Below, piece by piece: positions 24,987 through 33,608 of a stretch of DNA of 64,000 nt. A model generated the notes under the pieces. The model saw only the letters and a list, made by a program, of their open reading frames with translations, was not told the origin of the DNA and ran no database searches. Source of the DNA: Dehalococcoidales bacterium (lineage in GTDB: Bacteria; Chloroflexota; Dehalococcoidia; Dehalococcoidales; RBG-16-60-22). Location: NCBI GenBank assembly GCA_016926115.1, contig JAFGPF010000064.1:51217-115216 (forward strand). The letters are read 5' to 3'. The position numbers and the translations under genes were made by a program. Numbering within the stretch: the stretch's first letter is position 1; each line of letters begins with the position of its first letter.

Positions 24987-26116
24987 GGTTCCACTTCCTT
25001 AACCTTGTATACCTGCGGGTTGCCCAGTCTCAGCTCAAGCTGCCTGATGTCCTCGATGAGGTGGTCTTTAGCACGGAGCTCGGAGAAGAGGTTCCTCTGC
25101 CGTCCCTGTGGATAGCCCAGTCGATTGACCCTTACGCCCACCTGCTCCACGGGACCGGGCTGAGGGTAGTCCTCCAGGGCGCGCTTGATGCGTGACATGG
25201 CGGCCCTCATTTCCATGGCCGGTTCCTTGAACTGGATGGTGCGCTCCCAGGTTTCCGCGCTCCAGGTGCGCGTCCACAGGGTGAGGCTGCGTATGCCCAG
25301 TCCGTCGCGGCCGATGTTCGCGAAGACCCGCACCAGCAGCAGTTCCATCGCCACCAGTATGGCCTCCAGGGAGACCGTCACCGAGGACAGCGCGGTGCTC
25401 TCCTCGATGGCCCTTTCCATGAACCGTGGGTAAAGGGGGGTATCGTCGATGCCACGGGCGAGTTCCCAGATTCGCTTGCCCTCGGGGCCGAACTGCGATT
25501 GTAAAGGGCCGGGGGGCAGCGCCGCTATCCGGCCCAGCGTGTGCATCCCGAAGTCATGCAGCCTGTTCCGGCTCTTTGACAATACCGGCAGGACATCGCA
25601 GGGGAGGTCCTTGAGGAAGGCGGCGACATCGTCGCCGGATAGTACCCGGTGCCCGCCGGGAGGGCTGCGGCGGGCGGCCAGATACGCCAGGAACTTGTTC
25701 CCGGCTATTCCAATCTGAGGCATGAAAGCCCCGGGGATGGCTTCGCGCACGGCTTGCAGGAGGGCGTCATCGTCCGGGTAAATCAGGTGCAGTCCGTCCA
25801 CGCCGATGTAGACGTGCCCCGGCTCGGGGCCTTCCACCAGGGGGCTTTTTCCCTCCAACGCATCCAGTATCCCGTTAAAAACGGTTCGATAGCAGGGGAT
25901 ATCGGCCTGGAGCAGCTCGACGTCGCCGTACCTTGCCAGCGCCTGCTGGAGGGGCATATCGCGCTGCAGTCCTTCGAGCCCGGGCGACCAGTCGTGGACG
26001 AGCCTGTGCGAGCCGGACGTATACGTGACTATCGCCGGGCGGCTCTCAAGCGCCGGATTTCTCCGGACTTCGCACCTCCAGGGGAAATGCGCCAGTAAAA
26101 CACATAATATTCTCAC
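24935..26116 (-). CDS. imuB: ImuB-like Y-family polymerase homologue, probably non-catalytic
   Basis: 393 residues with Y-family polymerase layout. The catalytic carboxylates are altered: the first motif reads 'LLAHFPWRCEVRRNP' where active enzymes have an Asp, and the second reads 'VDG' (106-108) where S-x-D-E is expected. This matches ImuB, which acts as a clamp-binding adaptor for DnaE2 rather than as a polymerase. GTG start with GAGGTG upstream. First gene of an SOS operon imuB-DUF6504-dnaE2; no imuA/RecA-like gene is present. Confidence 0.8.
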   Translation of the reverse strand: MRILCVLLAHFPWRCEVRRNPALESRPAIVTYTSGSHRLVHDWSPGLEGLQRDMPLQQALARYGDVELLQADIPCYRTVFNGILDALEGKSPLVEGPEPGHVYIGVDGLHLIYPDDDALLQAVREAIPGAFMPQIGIAGNKFLAYLAARRSPPGGHRVLSGDDVAAFLKDLPCDVLPVLSKSRNRLHDFGMHTLGRIAALPPGPLQSQFGPEGKRIWELARGIDDTPLYPRFMERAIEESTALSSVTVSLEAILVAMELLLVRVFANIGRDGLGIRSLTLWTRTWSAETWERTIQFKEPAMEMRAAMSRIKRALEDYPQPGPVEQVGVRVNRLGYPQGRQRNLFSELRAKDHLIEDIRQLELRLGNPQVYKVKEVEPWSRIPERRYALTPTGR

Positions 26117-26146
26117 GGTTCACCTCGGTAATAACGGGTAAGAACA

Positions 26147-26175
26147 ATTATATAGAACAAATGTTCTTTTGTCAA
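26147..26175 (-). promoter_or_regulatory. Perfect consensus promoter of the mutasome operon
   Basis: Minus strand TTGACA (26170-26175), 17 bp, TATAAT (26147-26152). The LexA box fills the spacer, so repressor binding would block RNA polymerase directly. Confidence 0.85.
26154..26167. promoter_or_regulatory. LexA (SOS) box, Gram-positive type
   Basis: AGAACAAATGTTCT fits the DinR/LexA consensus core GAAC-RNRY-GTTC at every position. It lies between the -35 and -10 boxes of the imuB promoter. Confidence 0.88.
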
Positions 26176-26272
26176 GACCCCTCCATACCTGAGGCGCCGT
26201 AAATTGTAGAAAAAAAGATGGTGATTCGGAGTGAAAGGGGTGGGGATTGGTGAGACTGATTGAGGTGGAAGA

Positions 26273-27280
26273 TTATTTAGAAGCGGCTTCGCGGACGGCG
26301 GGTTCGCTGTAGAGATGGCACTTGACCTGCTGCGTGCCTATGGTGTGTACCTGCGGTTCTTCTTTGGAGCAGATATCCATGGCCTCGTTGCAGCGCGTGT
26401 GGAACCGGCAGCCGGGGGGAGGGTTAAGCGGGGAGGGCATTTCTCCGCTGAGGATAATCTTCTTGACGCCTTTATCCTCATCCTCGGGCAGAGTTAGCAT
26501 CGAAGCTGAAATCAAAGCCCTGGTATAGGGATGCAGCGGGTTCAGGAACAGCGCTTCCGCCTCTCCGGATTCAACTATCTGTCCCAGGTACATGATAGAC
26601 ACGCTGTGGCTCATAAACCGGACCGTTGCCAGGTTATGAGCTATGACGAGGTAGCTCAGGTTATACTGTTCCTGGAGGTCTTTCAGCAGGTTCATAATCT
26701 GCGCCCGGATGGACACGTCGAGTGCGGATACGGGTTCGTCCAGGACTACGAGGCTGGGGTTCAATGCCAGGGCGCGTGCCACGGCGATACGCTGGCGCTG
26801 TCCGCCGCTGAACTCGTGCGGGTAGTAATCTGCCTGATTGGGGGCGAGTCCGACCTGATCGAGGAGTTCCAGGACCCGGCTCCGAATATCCGCCTTGGTT
26901 CTTCTGGTGTTGACCACCAGAGGTTCGGCGATGATATCTCTCACCCGCATCCTCGGGTTCATGGAGCTCCACGGGTTTTGCTGGACCGACTGCACCCTCG
27001 GCCGGTACTTCGTCTTAAGCTGGGAAGGCGAGAATTTATAGATATCCTGTCCTTCAAAGAGGATTGTCCCGGAAGTCAGCCTTTCAAGCATTAGAATCAT
27101 CTTGGCAGCGGTCGTCTTGCCCGCACCCGATTCCCCGACGAGGCTCAGCGTCTTGCCGTTTTCTATCGATAATGAAATATCATCGATAGCTCTAACATAG
27201 CCGATAGTACGCTGGAGAAAGCCCCTGGTAACCGGGTAGTACTTTTTCAGGTTGCGTCCTTCTAATAATACTTCTGCCAT
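26273..27280 (-). CDS. Peptide/nickel-type ABC transporter ATP-binding protein (OppF/DppF-like)
   Basis: 335 residues. Walker A 'GESGAGKTTAAKMI', signature 'FSGGQRQRIAVARALALNP', Walker B 'LVVLDEPVSALD', and the C-terminal oligopeptide-transporter extension with 'PPGCRFHTRC' and two more Cys, which in this family can bind an FeS cluster. Last gene of the importer operon, 3 bp after the DppD-like gene. It powers uptake with its partner ATPase. Confidence 0.9.
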   Translation of the reverse strand: MAEVLLEGRNLKKYYPVTRGFLQRTIGYVRAIDDISLSIENGKTLSLVGESGAGKTTAAKMILMLERLTSGTILFEGQDIYKFSPSQLKTKYRPRVQSVQQNPWSSMNPRMRVRDIIAEPLVVNTRRTKADIRSRVLELLDQVGLAPNQADYYPHEFSGGQRQRIAVARALALNPSLVVLDEPVSALDVSIRAQIMNLLKDLQEQYNLSYLVIAHNLATVRFMSHSVSIMYLGQIVESGEAEALFLNPLHPYTRALISASMLTLPEDEDKGVKKIILSGEMPSPLNPPPGCRFHTRCNEAMDICSKEEPQVHTIGTQQVKCHLYSEPAVREAASK

Positions 27281-27283
27281 AGT

Positions 27284-28252
27284 CTAACTGAACTTCCAGC
27301 AGGACACGGTGTGTCCTTCTTCGATTTCTTTTTCGGGGGGCTGCTGCTTATGGCAAACATCCATGACGTCGGGGCAGCGTGGGGCGAAGCGGCAGCCGGG
27401 GGGGAGGTTCAGCAGGGAGGGGGGCTGCCCTTCAATCGAATACAGTCGTTCGTCCTTACGGTCGAGATGGGGTACGGAATTTATCAGGGCATGGGTGTAG
27501 GGATGTTTGGGTCTTTTGAATATGGTGCTCGTCGAAGCGGTCTCGAGGATTTTACCCGCGTACATCACGGCGACCCGGTGGCATATACTTGCTACGACCC
27601 CGAAGTCATGCGTGATGAAGATGATACCGACATTCGTCTGCTGCTGAATATCCCTGAAAAGCGCCAGATATTGAGCCTGTATGGTGGCATCGAGGGCCGT
27701 GGTCGGCTCGTCGGCGATCAGCAGGCGGGGGCGGCAGGACATGGCGACTGACCCTACTACACGTTGCCGCATGCCGCCGCTCATCTGGAAAGGATAATCG
27801 TGGATACGCTGCTCGGGCGCGGGAATCCTCAGTAATCGAAGTGCCGAGATGACCTCATCCTCGATCTTATCGTCGGGAAGGTGCTGTTGCAGTCGCACCG
27901 CTTCGGCTATCTGGTCGCCGACCTGATAGACCGGGTTAAGCGAGGTCATCGGGTCTTGGAGAATCATCGATATCTCCTTGCCGCGGACTTCTCTCATTTC
28001 CTTCTTGCTCAGCTTGAGGATGTCCCTGCCGTTCAGGATTATCTTCCCCCCGATTATCTTGCCCGCGGGTTCCGGTAGCAGGCGAAGGAGGGAGAGGCCG
28101 GTTACCGTCTTACCGCAGGCGGATTCGCCGACCAGGCCGAAGGTCTCGCCCTCGCACACGTGGAAACTCACCCCGCCGACGGCTTTGAATTCGCCGGCGC
28201 GCGTGAAGAAAGAAGTCTGGAGGTCTTCTACCTGCAGAATGATATTGCTCAT
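27284..28252 (-). CDS. Peptide/nickel-type ABC transporter ATP-binding protein (OppD/DppD-like)
   Basis: 322 residues. Walker A '[15 protein letters not shown]', signature '[19 protein letters not shown]', Walker B '[12 protein letters not shown]', C-terminal '[18 protein letters not shown]' extension. It overlaps the permease gene by 4 bp. It works as a heterodimer with the next ATPase. The substrate, whether peptides, nickel or another solute, cannot be settled from the ATPases. Confidence 0.9.
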   Translation of the reverse strand: MSNIILQVEDLQTSFFTRAGEFKAVGGVSFHVCEGETFGLVGESACGKTVTGLSLLRLLPEPAGKIIGGKIILNGRDILKLSKKEMREVRGKEISMILQDPMTSLNPVYQVGDQIAEAVRLQQHLPDDKIEDEVISALRLLRIPAPEQRIHDYPFQMSGGMRQRVVGSVAMSCRPRLLIADEPTTALDATIQAQYLALFRDIQQQTNVGIIFITHDFGVVASICHRVAVMYAGKILETASTSTIFKRPKHPYTHALINSVPHLDRKDERLYSIEGQPPSLLNLPPGCRFAPRCPDVMDVCHKQQPPEKEIEEGHTVSCWKFS

Positions 28253-29178
28253 AGTTGCCTCAATCTCGGGTCCATCTTATCGCGAATCCAGTCACCCAGG
28301 AAGTTGCCGGACATCACTACCAGCGCGATGGCAATGCCGGGGAAGGCAGCAATCCACCAGGCCCTGTCGAGTTCATTTCTGCCGTCGGCCACCATGGAGC
28401 CCCACGACGGGGTTGGTGCGGAAATACCGATACCAAGGTAGCTTAACATGGATTCTGCCAGAATCATGGCACCAATCATCAATGTCATGATGACTATCAG
28501 CGAGTTGAGTACGTTAGGGAAAACGTGCTTGAGCATGATTCTTAACGTAGAAGCGCCGTTAACCCTTGCCTGCGCCACGAAGTCCGACTCGCGTATTCTC
28601 AGGGATTCTCCCCTGACCATACGCGCGTAGCCTGCCCAGCCGAGTACAGACAAAGCAATCACCACGGTAAGGTAACCCGGACCGATGATGGTCGCCAGCA
28701 ACAAAGCCAGAATCAGAGCGGGAAATGATAAAGCTACGTCGACCACTCTCATGATAAAGCCGTCGACACGTCCTCCCATGTAGCCGGCGGTTATGCCCAG
28801 TATCGTTCCGATAAAGGCGGTAATGAGTATGACCAGCAGCGATACGCTGAGGGAAATCCTGGCTCCGTAAATAACCCGGCTTAGAATATCCCGTCCGAGT
28901 CTATCGGTTCCGAGGAGATAGTCGATCTTGCCGCCTTCCATAAAGGCGGGCGGGAGAAGCCTGTCTACCATATGGTTTCTATCAGGGTCATGGGGTGCTA
29001 TACCGACATCGGGGAGACCCATCCAGCCCAGATTGCCGAATATCGCTACTATCACCAGCAGGGTCATTATTATTGCCGGGACATATAGTGATAGACCCCG
29101 GAGAATCCGCGCGCTCCTGGAAAGGCCCGTAAATTTGGGCTTGTCCTTGACTTCTATACCCGGCATTACATTCAACAT
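28249..29178 (-). CDS. Peptide/nickel-type ABC transporter permease (OppC/DppC-like)
   Basis: 309 residues with an N-terminal transmembrane segment, a periplasmic loop, and five further TM segments. The permease EAA-like loop is 'ESDFVAQARVNGASTLRIML'. The long insertion before the first core TM ('DRLGRDILSRVIYGARIS') is diagnostic of the DppC branch. 12 bp after the DppB-like gene. Confidence 0.9.
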   Translation of the reverse strand: MLNVMPGIEVKDKPKFTGLSRSARILRGLSLYVPAIIMTLLVIVAIFGNLGWMGLPDVGIAPHDPDRNHMVDRLLPPAFMEGGKIDYLLGTDRLGRDILSRVIYGARISLSVSLLVILITAFIGTILGITAGYMGGRVDGFIMRVVDVALSFPALILALLLATIIGPGYLTVVIALSVLGWAGYARMVRGESLRIRESDFVAQARVNGASTLRIMLKHVFPNVLNSLIVIMTLMIGAMILAESMLSYLGIGISAPTPSWGSMVADGRNELDRAWWIAAFPGIAIALVVMSGNFLGDWIRDKMDPRLRQL

Positions 29179-29190
29179 AAAATTATACTT

Positions 29191-30114
29191 CTATGACCTC
29201 TGGAACCTGATTTGCGGGTCGACATAAGCGTAGGAAATGTCCACCAGGAGATTTGCCCCGAGTACGAGAATCGCCGTTATGATGGTAATAGCCTGGACTA
29301 CGGTGAAGTCGCGTGCGAACGTGGATTCGACTATCATTCTCCCCATGCCGGGCCAGTTGAAAATGGTCTCCGTGATTACGGCTCCGAGGACCAGCTGGGG
29401 TATCAGCAGGCCGAGCGTCGTCAGCGGCGTTATCAGCGCGTTTCTGAAGGCGTGTTTCCAGATAACGGTCCTTTCGGGGAGTCCTTTGATTCTCGCCAGT
29501 TTGATATATTCGCTATCGAGCACGTCCAGCATATTGGAACGTACCAGGCGCATCATGCCCGGCAGCATGAAGAAAAGCATGGTAACAATGGGCAGCACAT
29601 AGTGGGCCGGGGTATCCATGCCCGCGACCGGCAGCCACTTCAGGTACACGGAAAAAATGAGCATAGCCATGATAGCTACCCAGAAGGCGGGGAGTGCCTG
29701 CCCCAGGACGGCTAAAAATTTCACCCCCTGGTCCCATAACGAATCACGGCGGGTTGCTGCCATCATACCCAGAAAGACAGCCAGCGTCATGCCGATGACA
29801 AACGAGGGAACGGTTAGTTTGAGGGTATTAGGCAGTGATTCACCAATCATGTCAATTATCGGACGTTGTTTGAGGAGTGAAGTGCCCAGGTCGCCTTGGG
29901 CCAGGTCGCCCATGTATACCACAAATTGCTCGGAGTATGACCTGTCCAGTCCCAGCCGGACCTTTAGTGTTTCAAATTGCTCCTGCGTCATGTTGGGATT
30001 CTTGAGCAGGTCCATGGGGTCTCCGGCGGCGCGGACCAGGAAAAAGACCAGTATGGTGATTCCTAAAATAGCTATGATTGCCTGTATCAGTCGTATGATG
30101 ATAAAACGTGTCAT
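29191..30114 (-). CDS. Peptide/nickel-type ABC transporter permease (OppB/DppB-like)
   Basis: 307 residues, six TM segments, with the DppB-type start ('IRLIQAIIAILGITILVFF') and the EAA loop 'SEYIKLARIKGLPERTVIWK'. First gene of the dppBCDF-like block. It is separated from the binding-protein gene by 373 bp with its own promoter at 30259-30288, allowing separate expression levels. Confidence 0.9.
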   Translation of the reverse strand: MTRFIIIRLIQAIIAILGITILVFFLVRAAGDPMDLLKNPNMTQEQFETLKVRLGLDRSYSEQFVVYMGDLAQGDLGTSLLKQRPIIDMIGESLPNTLKLTVPSFVIGMTLAVFLGMMAATRRDSLWDQGVKFLAVLGQALPAFWVAIMAMLIFSVYLKWLPVAGMDTPAHYVLPIVTMLFFMLPGMMRLVRSNMLDVLDSEYIKLARIKGLPERTVIWKHAFRNALITPLTTLGLLIPQLVLGAVITETIFNWPGMGRMIVESTFARDFTVVQAITIITAILVLGANLLVDISYAYVDPQIRFQRS

Positions 30115-30258
30115 TTAATCCTTTTCCCAGGTAGTCGGAACGGTTTCAGATGGTCCTCGTATACTCTGCTACTATATGCTAACCATTGTCCCAGCTCATA
30201 TGAGGAACATCAGTGTAATCGTTAATATACCGTATCAAGCATTTTTTTAAACTTATTT

Positions 30259-30288
30259 ATATTACAGTCAGATTGTGATAAATGTCAA
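30259..30288 (-). promoter_or_regulatory. Candidate promoter for the permease/ATPase genes
   Basis: Minus strand TTGACA (30283-30288), 18 bp, TAATAT (30259-30264). It would give a leader of about 140 nt before the DppB-like ATG. Confidence 0.55.
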
Positions 30289-30402
30289 ACGACCTTGCGT
30301 CTATATCAGGTGTGTGTTTGTTTTATCAGTAACGAGTGACCGGCCGGGTGAGAAGGTGAACAAGATATCAGCGGGTTGTGTCCGGGATTCCGATTTACAC
30401 TT

Positions 30403-30438
30403 AGAACCCGGGGAGTGTAGAGCCACCCCCCGGGTTCT
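30403..30438 (-). other. Strong hairpin downstream of the solute-binding protein gene
   Basis: Perfect 11 bp arms AGAACCCGGGG / CCCCGGGTTCT with a 14 nt loop, 50 bp after the binding-protein stop. No T-run follows on either strand. It probably stabilises the binding-protein mRNA or attenuates readthrough. Confidence 0.6.
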
Positions 30439-30487
30439 CGTTGCGTATTAACTACATCCGATAATCAGAGTTAGCACTATCTTATTA

Positions 30488-32116
30488 CTAAGGGTGCTCG
30501 ACGTAGTTCAGGCAGTCCATAAGGCTTACCCAGGTCGGGCCGCCAAACGAGCCAATAGTCTCCGGGTTGTAGAGCGTCAGGGGGTCTACCTGACAAATGC
30601 CGACATTGATGTACATATCACGTGCTCCCGCCTGAAAGTCCGCGAAATATTGCTCGGCTAATGCGGGGTCGGTTTCAGCGGCGTACTTGAGATAGAGTGC
30701 ATCGACATCCGGGGAGTAACCGGCGTTATGGACACCCCAACTGCAGAACATATTGGTTGCCTGGTAGGTGGAGTTATAGGTACTGCCGTAATACCAGTTA
30801 AACAACCAGCCTACGTTCGGGGCACCTTCCTGCAGCCTTTCGAAGCTAAAGAAATAGGCGCCGTTCACCGTGGAATCGACGACTTCCATCTGAACATCAA
30901 GGCCGACCTGTGCCCAGTAGTCTATGAGCAGCAGGATGAAGTCCTGGCCGGGGGCAGTGGTGTAGAAATGGATGGTCGGGTCTTCCCAGGCATCCGGATA
31001 TCCGGCTTCAGCCAGCAGTGTTTTGGCTTTTTCCGGGTCGTACGGGTCAGGCTGTAATGCTTCGCTCCAACCGTAGCCTCCCTCGTGTACGAAGAAGTGG
31101 CCTCCGGGTTTACCGTAACCCTGATACCAGGTATCTACTATCTCCTGGCGGTTGAGGGCGTAAGACATTGCCTGGCGAACGCGGATGTCACCTGTCGCAC
31201 CGGCGTCCGGCAGCCAGGTACCCTGGAAGGTGAAGTTGTTCAGCAGGTCGAAGCCGATTTTGACCGTTTCGAATCCTTCATCAACCAGTTCGGGTATCCT
31301 GTCATAGGTAATGCCGTAGGCGATATCTACCTCGCCATTCTTGAGCATGGCGATACGGGTCGCTTCTTCCGGCACCTGGATGTCTTGGTAGTACTGGTAC
31401 TTGGGTATTTCACCCCAGTAATCCGTGTTCGCTTCCAGCGTTACGCTTGTTTCGGGGATGTGCTCGACGAATTTCCAGGGACCGGAGCCAACCGGGTGCA
31501 GGCGGAATTCATCCTGCCCGACTTCCTCGAAATATTTCTTAGGCAGGATACGCGTCCACTGGAAGACCACTATCTGTGCCGGCTCGGGATGGTCGCTCAC
31601 GAACTGATAGGTATAATCATCGACGACGATAGAGTCGGCTTTGTTGTAAGCTTCACTGATGTAGAAGGACCACGGATTCGTCGAAACGCTCATATCGCCG
31701 AAACGGTCGACGGAGAACTTGACATCATGCGCCGTCAGCGGGTCGCCATTGTGGAACGTGACGCCCTTGCGGATATGGAACGTCCAGGTTAGACCGTCTT
31801 CGCTAAGTTCGTAGCTTTCAGCTATTGCGGGAACAACATTCCCTTCATAATCATAACTTAGCAGGACATCATACATGGCCCAGCCCCAGAAAGTCTCGTA
31901 GTAGACCGGTTCCATTGATTCCCAGCCGAAATCAGGGTTGGCGGAAGTTATCGTGCCGTAGGGGCCAGTCGGTTCCGGTTCCGGTTCCGGTTCCGGTGCC
32001 GGTGTTGGTTCCGGCGTTGGTTCCGGTACTGGTTCCGGCTCGGGTTCGGCACAGCTGCCGATTACCATAGCCATTGCCAGTATTGCAATTAGCGGGATCA
32101 GGAGAAATTTCTTCAT
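30488..32116 (-). CDS. ABC transporter solute-binding lipoprotein, SBP_bac_5 family
   Basis: 542 residues. A lipoprotein signal ends at 'VIGSC' near residue 21, followed by a Pro/Glu/Thr-rich linker (about 22-55, repeats of PEP) and then the SBP_bac_5 fold ('PAIAESYELSEDGLTWTFHI', 'PVGSGPWKFVEH'). The ATG at 32116 was chosen because AAGGAGG precedes it and the signal peptide starts there; the longer frame from 32230 is not needed. It binds peptides, nickel chelates or similar solutes outside the membrane for the DppBCDF-like system downstream. A related binding protein is encoded at 57398-59050. Confidence 0.88.
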   Translation of the reverse strand: MKKFLLIPLIAILAMAMVIGSCAEPEPEPVPEPTPEPTPAPEPEPEPEPTGPYGTITSANPDFGWESMEPVYYETFWGWAMYDVLLSYDYEGNVVPAIAESYELSEDGLTWTFHIRKGVTFHNGDPLTAHDVKFSVDRFGDMSVSTNPWSFYISEAYNKADSIVVDDYTYQFVSDHPEPAQIVVFQWTRILPKKYFEEVGQDEFRLHPVGSGPWKFVEHIPETSVTLEANTDYWGEIPKYQYYQDIQVPEEATRIAMLKNGEVDIAYGITYDRIPELVDEGFETVKIGFDLLNNFTFQGTWLPDAGATGDIRVRQAMSYALNRQEIVDTWYQGYGKPGGHFFVHEGGYGWSEALQPDPYDPEKAKTLLAEAGYPDAWEDPTIHFYTTAPGQDFILLLIDYWAQVGLDVQMEVVDSTVNGAYFFSFERLQEGAPNVGWLFNWYYGSTYNSTYQATNMFCSWGVHNAGYSPDVDALYLKYAAETDPALAEQYFADFQAGARDMYINVGICQVDPLTLYNPETIGSFGGPTWVSLMDCLNYVEHP

Positions 32117-32291
32117 TTTTACCTCCTTGTATATTTTTGATATTACCTTTGTTTGACTTAGTTTTCTTATAATACACCCCTCCTCTTCTGTTAATTTTGG
32201 GTCTGGATATTTCACTGTATGAAAACGCACAGAACTGCCCAGATTCTGAAACGTGCAAAAGTATAAGCTAAATTGTTAAGTGAATTTAATA

Positions 32292-32320
32292 TAATATATG
32301 CCACCTAAGGATAATTGTCA
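32292..32320 (-). promoter_or_regulatory. Consensus-like promoter of the solute-binding protein gene
   Basis: Minus strand TTGACA (32315-32320), 17 bp, TATATT (32292-32297). The leader before the ATG at 32116 would be about 170 nt. Confidence 0.65.
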
Positions 32321-32426
32321 ACTATAAGTTTGGTTAAAGTAGCTTGAAAAACGTAAATATTAGAAAAAAAGCGGGTATTGCATGTAAAAGTACGTAAAAA
32401 TTTGGATTTACACCCTATAAAATGAA

Positions 32427-32454
32427 TTACCCGACCAAAGAAATGGTCGGGTAA
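32427..32454. terminator. Palindromic hairpin, possible terminator or operator
   Basis: Perfect 11 bp arms TTACCCGACCA / TGGTCGGGTAA with loop AAGAAA. No long T-run on either strand, and no gene ends next to it, so a protein-binding site is as likely as a terminator. Confidence 0.4.
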
Positions 32455-32486
32455 CTCATTGGAGCATTAGGGTAGCTAAGCCGAAG

Positions 32487-32503
32487 ATACCCTACTGGGG
32501 TAT
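32487..32503. promoter_or_regulatory. CsoR/CstR-type operator, best copy
   Basis: ATACCCTACTGGGGTAT is a near-perfect inverted repeat. It closely resembles the CsoR operator of the Bacillus copZA promoter as I recall it. The CsoR-family gene begins 110 bp downstream. Confidence 0.75.
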
Positions 32504-32542
32504 AGTTTATCATTCCCTCCTTAACCGTGTCAATACCATTTC

Positions 32543-32571
32543 TTGGCATTTATCCGGTGGTGATGTAGAAT
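32543..32571 (+). promoter_or_regulatory. Candidate promoter of the CsoR-like gene
   Basis: TTGGCA (32543-32548), 17 bp, TAGAAT (32566-32571). The -10 box overlaps the second operator-like site. Confidence 0.55.
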
Positions 32572-32581
32572 ATTGGGGTAT
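32565..32581. promoter_or_regulatory. CsoR/CstR-type operator, second copy
   Basis: GTAGAATATTGGGGTAT keeps the right half-site TTGGGGTAT and 12 of 17 bases of the copy at 32487. It covers the -10 region of the regulator's promoter, as expected for autoregulation. Confidence 0.55.
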
Positions 32582-32612
32582 ATGTTTTAGATATCCGTTT
32601 ACGGAGGATGAC

Positions 32613-32903
32613 ATGGCGAGGGAAGAAAGCAGCGACGTAACCAGAGACGCGATAGTCAAGCGCCTCAAGAGGATAGAAGGACAGATACGCGGTCTCCAGA
32701 AAATGATCACGGATGAGCGTGATTGCGAGAGCATCGTGACTCAGCTGGCGGCGGTGCGTTCTGCTATCGACGGAGTTGGCGCGCTGGTTTTAAATAACTA
32801 TATCAAGATATGCGCCCCCGGGGGAACCAAGTCCGACCCGGATGTATACGAGTCCATGGTGCGGGTGGTGGGCGTCTGGGGCAGGGTACGCCTTGGCGAG
32901 TAG
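32613..32903 (+). CDS. CsoR-family repressor, persulfide-sensor (CstR)-like
   Basis: 96 residues, all-helical metal/sulfur-sensing repressor family (DUF156: 'KRLKRIEGQIRGLQKMI'). Two Cys are kept, C38 and C67, 29 residues apart as in CsoR and CstR. The copper sensor's His four residues before the second Cys is Tyr63. Loss of that His with both Cys retained is typical of CstR-type sensors, which form di- and polysulfide bridges between the two Cys. With double-rhodanese and cytochrome genes nearby under a matching operator, sulfide or persulfide sensing is more likely than copper. ATG with GGAGG upstream. Confidence 0.8.
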   Translation: MAREESSDVTRDAIVKRLKRIEGQIRGLQKMITDERDCESIVTQLAAVRSAIDGVGALVLNNYIKICAPGGTKSDPDVYESMVRVVGVWGRVRLGE

Positions 32904-32960
32904 CTACCAGGCAATACAGTAAAACAGAGGGGTATCAATTAAACGCAGGCTTTCCGGCAA

Positions 32961-33608
32961 CTAGTCCTTGCGACCGGATATCTCTTCGAACCATTTACCG
33001 TAGTGGTCTCTGGCATATTTCTCGGAGATTTTCCCGTCCCACATGGAGCGTAACGATTCTGTCATTCTGGGATGAAGAGAACCCGTGTAGATGTGCACCA
33101 GCAGCATGAGAAAAGCCACCACGAAGGCGACATCGTGGACGATGACGAACCACTGGAAGACGCCCGGCGACAGGGTATCCTTGAGGAACCACATGAAAAT
33201 GCCGGATATCACGAAGAGCATTCCCGTAGCCAGCACGATGAATTCCCACATCTTCTGTCCGGTGTTCACGTGTCCTTGTGGCGGCATTTTGCTCTCGTCG
33301 CCGCCGAAGTAATAGTCCGGCGCCTTGGTCAGCCATATAAAGTCGTTCTTGCTCCAGGTAAGCGTCTCTTTGATGAACTGCAGGGACATCTTGGGGTTGA
33401 GAATAAAGTACACTACCGGCACGCCGACGAAGAATATTACGGCGATGCGGTGGATGGACCGGGTAATTCCGCCCGCGGCGGGACCTCCCAGACCGGGGAG
33501 AAATAGAATTGCCCCCGTGACCAGTAGTACCAGGAAAGCCGCCGTGTGAATCCAGTGAAACCAGATGGTGCGTTTCCTGAAGCGTTCGACAACTCTTGCT
33601 TCCGTCAT
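32961..33608 (-). CDS. Di-heme cytochrome b subunit, formate dehydrogenase gamma type
   Basis: 215 residues, four TM segments, with conserved His residues in 'FHWIHTAAFLVLLVTG', 'SIHRIAVIFF' and 'VIHDVAFVVAFLMLLVHIY'. This is the FdnI/cytochrome b561 fold that carries electrons between quinone and an FeS subunit across the membrane. It overlaps the FeS protein gene by 4 bp. No molybdopterin catalytic subunit is encoded here; the multiheme cytochrome takes the outer position. Last gene of the module. Confidence 0.85.
   Translation of the reverse strand: MTEARVVERFRKRTIWFHWIHTAAFLVLLVTGAILFLPGLGGPAAGGITRSIHRIAVIFFVGVPVVYFILNPKMSLQFIKETLTWSKNDFIWLTKAPDYYFGGDESKMPPQGHVNTGQKMWEFIVLATGMLFVISGIFMWFLKDTLSPGVFQWFVIVHDVAFVVAFLMLLVHIYTGSLHPRMTESLRSMWDGKISEKYARDHYGKWFEEISGRKD

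Larger units (their letters stand above)
30115..30487. other. Non-coding gap between binding-protein and permease genes
   Basis: No gene is supported in this 373 bp. It holds the permease promoter (30259-30288) and the hairpin at 30403-30438. The rest is AT-rich leader without clear signals. Confidence 0.6.
32117..32612. other. Regulatory gap between binding-protein gene and CsoR-like gene
   Basis: 496 bp without a gene. It holds the binding-protein promoter (32292-32320), a strong palindrome (32427-32454), two CsoR-type operators (32487-32503, 32565-32581) and the regulator's own promoter (32543-32571). Confidence 0.7.

Noticed and set aside
30403..30438. Intrinsic terminator
   Set aside because: The stem is strong but no T-run follows on either strand; called a stability or attenuation hairpin.
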